From: Cephalopachus bancanus
Lineage: Eukaryota > Chordata > Mammalia > Primates > Tarsiidae
NCBI GenBank assembly: GCA_027257055.1
Contig: JAPVLO010000039.1
Span: forward strand, 4,990,501-5,054,500
Direction of reading: 5' to 3'
Length of the DNA: 64,000 bases
This document shows, in pieces, positions 57,050-64,000 of the stretch. Both the position numbers and the translations under genes were made by a program. Position 1 is the stretch's first letter. Each line of letters starts with the position of its first letter. The notes beneath the pieces are model-generated. The model saw only the letters and a list, made by a program, of their open reading frames with translations, did no database searches and was not told the origin of the DNA.

Positions 57050-59449
57050 TCTAGTACCAGCCCTGTCTTAGGTTGGGCCCCCCAGAAGCAGAGCCTTGGG
57101 CAAGGATATGAGAACAGGCATTGACTTGGAAGGTGACCCAGGAAGCACAGCCAGGTTACGGGGGTGGGGGGAGGACGCCCTGCACAGTGTACATTTCATG
57201 AGCAGGTTGATACCATAGGCAGTGGGGGTTCTATCCCACTGGGGCTCCAGTCTCGGAGAGAGACCATTGGACAGGCCTTAGCTGTACCACTGGTGGGCAA
57301 GGACGCTGGGGTGTTTATCAGCCAATGCCCCTTCAGCATCCGTTGGGGGTTAAATCCCTGGCACCTCCCATATGCCCTACACAGGGCCCAAGTGTGCCCG
57401 GCAGCCAGAGGCAGCCATCAGAAAGCTGCAAGCCTTCGTGACTTCCCGGGCAAGGAGAGCACCCAGGAGAGGTAGCAGGGCACCGGGAGCCCTGACCTTG
57501 AGCCTGTCGTGTTGTCCTCAGGGCACTGCTTCTCCCCCATACTCCACCCAGGTGGTCTGGCCAGCACTGTCTTCCCCCAAGTTCTAGGTGGGCCTCAGAG
57601 ATTGGCCCAGAGATCAGCATCTATTCCAGGACAGCCAGTCAGAGCCCATCCTGGAACTTCTGCTGGAATTGGAGGAAGAAGCTCTCTGCTGGGATGGGCC
57701 AGCCTCCAGGGAGTGGGCCACTTGCAGGAGTGTTTAACCAACTCCTCTGCAAGGTGGTAGAGACCTGACCTGAACCACAAGATGGAGAGTGCAAGCCAGG
57801 GTGGAAGAGGACCAGACTCGGAGCAAGAGAAAGAGAGGGCATGACTCAAGCCCCTGGATCTAACAATACCTGAAGGCAGTCATCTTTGGACTTCACAATT
57901 ACACAAACCAATGAATTCCCATTTTTGCTTGAGGCAGTTTGTGTTGGCTTTTGGGGGGTCTCTGGCAACCCAGAGAGTGTGACACTCATAATTTAGGGGT
58001 GCAGGCATTTGGATTTTGCACCGCAGAGTGTAGGTGGGACAAGGAGCAGCAGGCAGAAGTGTCTCAGCTTCCAATACCTACCACTAGTGGTAGTGAGGAC
58101 ACGTGACACAAATCTACCACAGCTAAGGTCATCAAGTCGCAGACGTGTGGGTCAGGGACCAATGTGGACAGTCATGGCAGTGTAGGGATCCCATCCCCAT
58201 CTTGGCTGGGACTGAGGACCCCGATACATGGAGTCTGTGGACCCTGACAGCTCCGTGTGATGGGCAGTGGCCACAGTGACACATCTCAGCTGGGGTCCTC
58301 AGCACAGAACCGTGTTCTGGGGAAGACGCCAGCAAGGTGGGGGTCCCAGGGCCCATGGGTGGGCTTTCAAGGGTTCTTTGGGGGCCCAAAACAGAAACTA
58401 AATTCAAGTGCGTGTGTCTGCAGCTCTCATCGGATTCTCAAAGGAGTCCGTGTCTCCAAAAACATCTTGGCTCCAAAAAACTAGGTCAGAGGTTCCAAAT
58501 TGTGATTTGGGAAACCCACATTCCTCCAAAATGCCTCGGTGGGGTTGGGCACTGAAGAAAGGTGGGGAGCGAGTGAAGGTGGGGAATCCTGGCAGCCACA
58601 TCTGCCACGACATCCCAGGAAGTCCCAGCTCCTTGCTCCGGGCCTCCCCAGCTCCCGCCTCTGCAGGGGTTCCAGTGGCCTGTGCCCCAAGGAAGAACTG
58701 GTCCCAGGGCAGCCTCTGGGCCTCAGGGAGCCCTGGGTGTGCTTTGCCTGCTCTGGCCCAGGCCCCAGGAGGCCTCCAGGAGGCACTGAGGCTCGACAGA
58801 CGTCAGCGGGACCGGTGGCTCAGAGCTGATTCCAGCTCCCGCCCACCCCTGGGAGCTCTGCCTTCTCCATGGGCTGTTCTTCCTCAACACCCCCACACCC
58901 CTGCAGCGGCTGGCTGTTCCTTTAAGCCTGCCGCCCACAGTTCCAGAGAAATCCATGGAAGATCCTGGGACTGGAGGCAGGCCCTGTACCGGGCAGACAC
59001 GGGCAGTTAACCCAACCCCAAGAGCCGTGGCAGGCAGGGCTGAGTGACAGAAGCTGGGTGGACAGGTGACCCTTGAGCCACCACACAAAGGAACCACACC
59101 TGCCCTGCTCTCCCAGGTGACAGCCCCTGGCTGCCAGACCAAGACCAGAAGCCTTTTCAGAGTCCCAAGGGGCAGCCAGCCCCTTCTCCATGCTCCAAGA
59201 GAGCTCTCAAGAAGGACAGGCAGTGCCAGGGACAGGGCACTTCACACCCCTCTGACATTAGAACCGTGGCCATCCTGAGATGCAGTGCTCCAGGACACCA
59301 GGTCTGGCACTTCAGTAAAACCCCGGGGGCAGGGCAGTACCTGGATACCTGGGAGGTGGAATCTCAGTAGCCCTGAGCAGCCCCTAGGTATCTGCATGGT
59401 AGCACTGCTGAGAAGCTGCTCGTCTGTTTATGTATGATTTCACGTGTGA
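57050..59449. other. Unassigned intergenic DNA
   Basis: No exon supported by splice sites or family similarity. Several open frames occur (for example 58408-59010 on +) but have no coding signature. 57065-57640 may contain an old repeat (ccccagaagcagagccttgggcaagg). Confidence 0.5.
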
Positions 59450-59559
59450 CGTGTTTATAGTATCCCCCAAAACTCATGTCCATAGAGAGCCTTAGAATGT
59501 GGCCTCATCTGGAAACAAGGACATTGCAGATGTCATTAGGGAGCTCAAGACGATTACAT

Positions 59560-60459
59560 TGTTAGACAGGAGATAGCTAGAAAAAGGCTAGTGAGTGGAT
59601 TGCCTGAGCCCACAGGTTCGAGACCTGCCTGGGCAGCGAGACCTCATCTCTACAATAAATCAAAAAATCAGCCGGGCGTGGTAGTGTGCGCTTGTAATTC
59701 CGGCTACTTGGAAGGCTGAGGCAGAAGGATCACTGGAGCCCAGCAGGTCGAGGCTGCGGTGGCCGGGAACGGCCACTGCACTCCAGTCTGGGTGACAGAG
59801 TGAGACTCCAACTCAAAAAAAAAAAAAAAAAGGCTAAGCAGATAAGTGAGTCCTCTGGTAACAATGTAGTGAACACCTGGCAGGGCTCTCATCTCAGCAT
59901 TGGTAAACAAGCTCCCTGTAAACCTCTCAAGCTAGAGCTAAAGTCCTCACTGCTGGGATTGAAAAGCAACCAATCAGAACAGCAATAGCTCACAGCTAGT
60001 GCTAGCCAATCAGCTTGGACTTAAGGTTATATATAAGCACCAGGTTTTTGATCCCAGATAGACAACCCCTTCGGCCCCCCTCCTGCTGTGGGAGCTTTTC
60101 TGTCCTCAATAAATCCTGCTTTCTCACCTTCCGGCTGTGTGCATGTCCCTCATTCTTCCTGGGCATGAGACAAGGACCTCGACCCTGAAGAGCTGCGACC
60201 TGAAGAGCTGCAGAAGATCATCAGAGTCGAAAAGCCATGCACCCCAGAGGGCCGGGCTTGCCAGCCTGTGAGCGCCAACAACTGGGGGCTAGGCCAGCAC
60301 CCCTCCCAGTTGCAACACTCAGGGCTTGGCTCGCCAGCCCATTACAGCTGACACTTGTGGGGCTAGGCTTACCAGCCCCTCCACGACTCTTTCTGGGGCT
60401 TGGTTGGCTGACCCATTGGGCTGATGCTCTTGAAGCCCAGGCTGACCTGAAAAATCCGC
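59560..60459 (+). mobile_element. Solitary ERV-type LTR, + strand, carrying a SINE
   Basis: Begins TGTTAGACAGG. Retroviral LTR anatomy: CCAAT boxes at 59970 and 60006, TATA-like TATATATAA at about 60028, poly(A) signal AATAAA at 60108-60113 with a pyrimidine/GT-rich follow-up. Probably gammaretrovirus-like (class I). The 3' border is approximate and no clean target duplication is visible. No viral genes. Confidence 0.65.
59591..59832 (+). mobile_element. Local-subfamily SINE, 5'-truncated, inside the LTR
   Basis: Flanked by AAAAAGGCTA on both sides. Left-arm hairpin is CAGG/CCTG at 59613-59627. Confidence 0.9.
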
Positions 60460-60680
60460 ATCAACTGGACTTAGGGTGGGCCCTAAACCCAATGGTGTCC
60501 TTATAAGAAGATGAGCCACACGGAGGGAAGGTCATGGGACGATGGGAGCAGAGACCGCCATGATGCAAGGGGTGCCTGGAGCCACCAGGAGCCGGAAGAG
60601 GCAAAGGAGCCTCCCCAGGAGCCTAATTCCAGCCTTCTGGCCCCAGAACGTTTAATGAATAAATGTCTGTTGTTTGAAGC

Positions 60681-61044
60681 TGTAAGGTAAACAAAACCAG
60701 ACCAGGCAAAACGGCAATAAAGGAGCCAAGAAAAATTTATTAGCGCAATCCCGGGTGAGGTTCTCCGGTCCATATAGCTGTGGGCCAGAGAAGTCGCGCC
60801 CAGCAAGATGGGCAACAGGTTTATAAAGGGCACGCTGAGAAAGCTGTGAGGGGGATTGGGGAGAGCGATCATTGGTTGGGACAGCTGTCGTGTCTGCTGG
60901 CGATTGGCTGAACAGGGTTGCTAGAATCGCTGTAACAGGTACTGGCTGGCTTTGCCGCTGGGGTCTTAGTTCCGGCCTGGTCCGGGTTGGAGCCATCTTG
61001 TTGAGGCGAGGCCTGCCCCGCCCTCCGGTACCTCCGACCTTACA
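60681..61044 (-). mobile_element. Solitary ERV-type LTR, - strand, with GAAGC target duplication
   Basis: 364 bp with perfect inverted ends TGTAAGGT...ACCTTACA, flanked by GAAGC at 60676-60680 and 61045-61049. On the minus strand it shows three CCAAT boxes (60903, 60871, 60855), a TATA box (about 60831-60837) and AATAAA (60741-60736), in correct U3-R-U5 order. No internal viral sequence. Confidence 0.88.
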
Positions 61045-61466
61045 GAAGCCACCAGGTTTGTGGTCATTGGTCACAGCGACCCTAGGACATGAGCATTGTA
61101 TATCTGTGCTTTCTACATAAGAAACGTGAGCTTCCCTTCCACCCTCCCCAAAAGCCAATTTGCAACATCTTGAGGGTGTTGTCACACCTGTTGACAAAGC
61201 TCTAGAGTCTTAAAAACAACAGCTGGAACGTTCTTGAGCAAGTCTCGGAGAAATCTCCAATTTAGGAAGTTAACAACTGGAGTATATGCACACTGAACAC
61301 ATTTCATGCTTCCAGTTGGAGCAAATGACCAGGCAAACAAGAAAATGTTTCACGGGCTGAAACAGACTTTGCTGAAAAGAATTACACTATTCTCACTGAA
61401 CAAGTAATTTTACACGGGGGAGGAGAAATTCCAGAGAGTGTAGGGTAGGATCACAAAAAACATCTC

Positions 61467-61786
61467 AGCCATGTGCAGTCGCTCACGCTTGTAATCCCAA
61501 CACTTTGGGAAGCCAAGGTGGGAGAATCGCTTGAGCCCAGGAATTCGAGACGGCCTGAACAACATAGTGAGACTTTGTCTCTATAAAAATAAATAAATAA
61601 ATAAAATTAGCCGGGCGTGGTGGCGTGTGCCTGTGGTCTCAGCTACTCGGAAGGCTGAGGCAGAAGGATCACCTGAGCCCAGGAGGTGGAGGCTGCGGTG
61701 AGCTGTGATAGCGCCCTGCACTCCAGCCTGGGCTACAGAGTGAGATCCTACTTAAAAAATAAAATAAAATAAAAATAAATCTCACA
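61467..61786 (+). mobile_element. Alu-type SINE, AluJ-like
   Basis: Dimer with (AAAT)n linker and (AAAAT)n tail. Confidence 0.88.
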
Positions 61787-62034
61787 CTCCCCTTACGGTC
61801 ACCTCTGGAGAAAACATTCTCAGACTGCCAAGGAAAATACCACTTAGAACACACTCTTTCAGATTCCTGGATTGGCCCAGAAAACAAAGTTTCTAAAAGA
61901 AAAGGTCTGACTGCACATAGCTCAGAGGGAAATCGTTTCTCTGCATCTCATTGTTTTCTGTGTACACACTCATGAAAAGCAGTGACGGATGTTCAGGAAG
62001 GAGCCAAGGAGTCTTTGGATGAAGAGGATTAGAT

Positions 62035-62260
62035 CATTGTAATTACTGCTGACATTTTTGGAGCACTTTCTGTGTGCCGGGAGCTGTGCTGAGAACCTTA
62101 TAGCCACCCTCTCATCTCATTCCACTACAACACAAAGAGGTAGGCACCGCTTCCCCACTTGGCAGATAAGGAAACTGAGGCACAGAAAGGTTAAGACACC
62201 TGCTTGAGGTTACACAGCTACAGAAGGGAAGGCTGGGTTTGAACCCCGGTCTAAATTTAA
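62035..62260 (+). mobile_element. MIR-type element
   Basis: Contains 'ctttctgtgtgccgggagctgtgctgag', 'gataaggaaactgaggcacag' and 'ttacacagctac', the conserved MIR core. Confidence 0.82.
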
Positions 62261-63202
62261 GACCCAGGCACCCAGACATCAGGGATCCTGCTGCCCAGAG
62301 GTTGCTTCTGGTCCGGCCACAGGGATTAATAAACACGCCAGACAAGAAGCCAAGGGCAAGGAGCTTCCAGCCTCCGGCTCTGGGGAAATTTAAAAGCCAG
62401 CCTGGAAAGAGTAGAGACAAGAGGCCTGGATGCAGTTAAGAGGCCCGAGGACTCTGGGCTCCTGGATCCAGCCATACCTGAAGCTTTCAAGACCCACTCT
62501 CAACTGTCCCAAATACAGGACCCAAGGAATTCCCTTTGCTGCTTAAACCAGTTTGAGTTGGTTTGTCCTGAAGGAGAGCGCATGCTCAAGAGGAGAACCA
62601 AGAAGGCCTGAGGCTCTGTCCCCTGTTGTTAAGGCTGGACAGTTGACGGCAGACTCTCCTCTCTGGGATCGGCAGCTGCAGTCTCCGTCGGTAAAAGCTC
62701 CCCTGGACTTTTCTGGACCTAGATAATAAATGTGCAGACCTCCGGGGCAACTTATCCAAAAATACTTGTAGAGTAACATCTAGTTTTTAAAGACAAGCTA
62801 GAAATTCATTTAAAGGTCATTGAAAATACCGCAAATTGCTCTCAGCGAAAAATGCCTGGTGACACGGAAGCACTTAACTTTGGGAACGTCTCCCTGCAAC
62901 CGACCTCTCTCGCCCACGCACAGGCACCTTGATGCAAGTTGCAAAGTTATAATGCGTATTTTGTTCTTATACCTGAGGAGCAGAGAACCACTGGAAGGCG
63001 GACCAGGCTCTCTCCCGTGGGGAGGGCTGTCTCTGAAAGCACGGCCCATTCCCCGCTCTGGCTTCGGGGTTGAGACTGGAATGGAAGTTAAGTCCTCGCT
63101 CTCCCCGCTCCAGCACGCAGAGCCTGCATAAAAGTGACGATTTCTGTAAACCCAACCCCTTGGCCCAGGGACCGTGCCAGAGACAACAGAGCCTCTAACT
63201 GG

Positions 63203-63373
63203 CCAATCGCTACGCCACGCCCCACCCCTGGGGCGCAGTGATTGGCCCAGACTGGACACATGATCCTGCTGACCAATCAGTGCTCTTCAGCCCCCCTGGC
63301 AACTGGGATTGGTTCAGAAATTGACTTGGCGCGCCCCTCGGCTGATAAGACTCACTTCTGGCGTGCGGATTGG
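63203..63373. promoter_or_regulatory. Array of five CCAAT boxes (NF-Y type)
   Basis: CCAAT or ATTGG at 63203, 63241, 63273, 63308 and 63369, with spacings of 38, 32, 35 and 61 bp, in a GC-rich, CpG-containing segment. NF-Y-driven promoters typically carry two or more CCAAT boxes about 30 bp apart. Direction of transcription is unclear. Confidence 0.5.
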
Positions 63374-63516
63374 ATCTTTGGGGAGGAAGAGGCTCCCTTA
63401 TGTAGCCAAGCGAGGGCGAGGGGCGTGCACAGAACGTGATGCGTCCCCCGCCGTGCGGAAGGCAGAGAGAGAGGTGGAGGGGGGCTGGGCCCAGCTCCAT
63501 GGAGCCCTGGGGGTGA

Positions 63517-63963
<447 letters not shown>

Positions 63964-64000
63964 CAGCCCCCAGCCAAGCGCTCAGGGAGAAGCAAATGCC

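Larger units (their letters stand above)
59450..61090 (+). mobile_element. MLT1-like LTR broken into three pieces by later LTRs
   Basis: Pieces at about 59450-59559 (gtatcccccaaaactcatgtcc), 60460-60680 (ggacttagggtgggccctaaac ... ctgttgtttgaagc) and 61045-61090 (gaagccaccaggtttgtggtcattgg ... ccctagg) read in order as one MaLR-type LTR. The gaps hold two younger LTRs, one containing a SINE. Confidence 0.8.

Noticed and set aside
59560..61044. Possible complete endogenous retrovirus between the two LTRs
   Set aside because: The LTRs are on opposite strands, unlike each other, and no gag, pol or env frame lies between them. Both are solitary LTRs in an older LTR.

Overview
This window is primate nuclear DNA. 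It has large intron-split genes with GT-AG junctions, CpG-rich promoters, AATAAA poly(A) signals and dozens of dimeric 7SL-derived (Alu-type) SINEs, plus L1, MIR, MER5-type and MaLR/ERV LTR remnants. Gene order matches the segment of human chromosome 16p13.3 holding EEF2KMT, ALG1, C16orf89 and NAGPA, read in the opposite direction to the human reference. The commonest young SINEs are not anthropoid AluS/AluY: they carry a distinctive 'caataaatcaaaaaatcagccgg' linker and an altered right arm. I infer a non-anthropoid primate; a tarsier is my best guess, unproven. Layout: (1) 1-6270, + strand: the 3' exons of EEF2KMT (FAM86A), the eEF2-lysine methyltransferase; its 5' exons lie outside the window. 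(2) 6706-17599, - strand: complete ALG1, the ER mannosyltransferase that adds the first mannose to the dolichol-linked oligosaccharide; 13 coding exons rebuild an open 464-residue frame. EEF2KMT and ALG1 converge. (3) 17600-22308: ALG1 promoter with a perfect GTCACGTGAC palindrome, a roughly 130-bp CA tract, then repeats. (4) 22309-35664, + strand: complete C16orf89 (secreted UPF0764 protein), 8 exons, 360 residues. (5) 35700-45530: SINE-rich intergenic DNA. (6) 45534-54746, + strand: NAGPA, the mannose-6-phosphate 'uncovering enzyme', 10 exons, 514 residues only if a one-base deletion in exon 2 is discounted. (7) 54750-64000: repeats, including an old MaLR-type LTR interrupted by two later LTRs, and at the end a GC-rich segment with an array of CCAAT boxes and an unrecognised open frame. 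Functionally, ALG1 and NAGPA both act in N-glycan metabolism, one building the lipid-linked precursor and the other finishing the lysosomal sorting tag. Both have CACGTG elements just upstream and YY1-like sequence over the start codon. EEF2KMT modifies the translation factor eEF2; the role of C16orf89 is poorly known. I found no new gene system. The most unusual signals are structural: a SINE subfamily whose left arm can fold a tRNA T-arm-like hairpin, a trimeric SINE inserted as one unit, the nested LTR stack, and the NAGPA frameshift.
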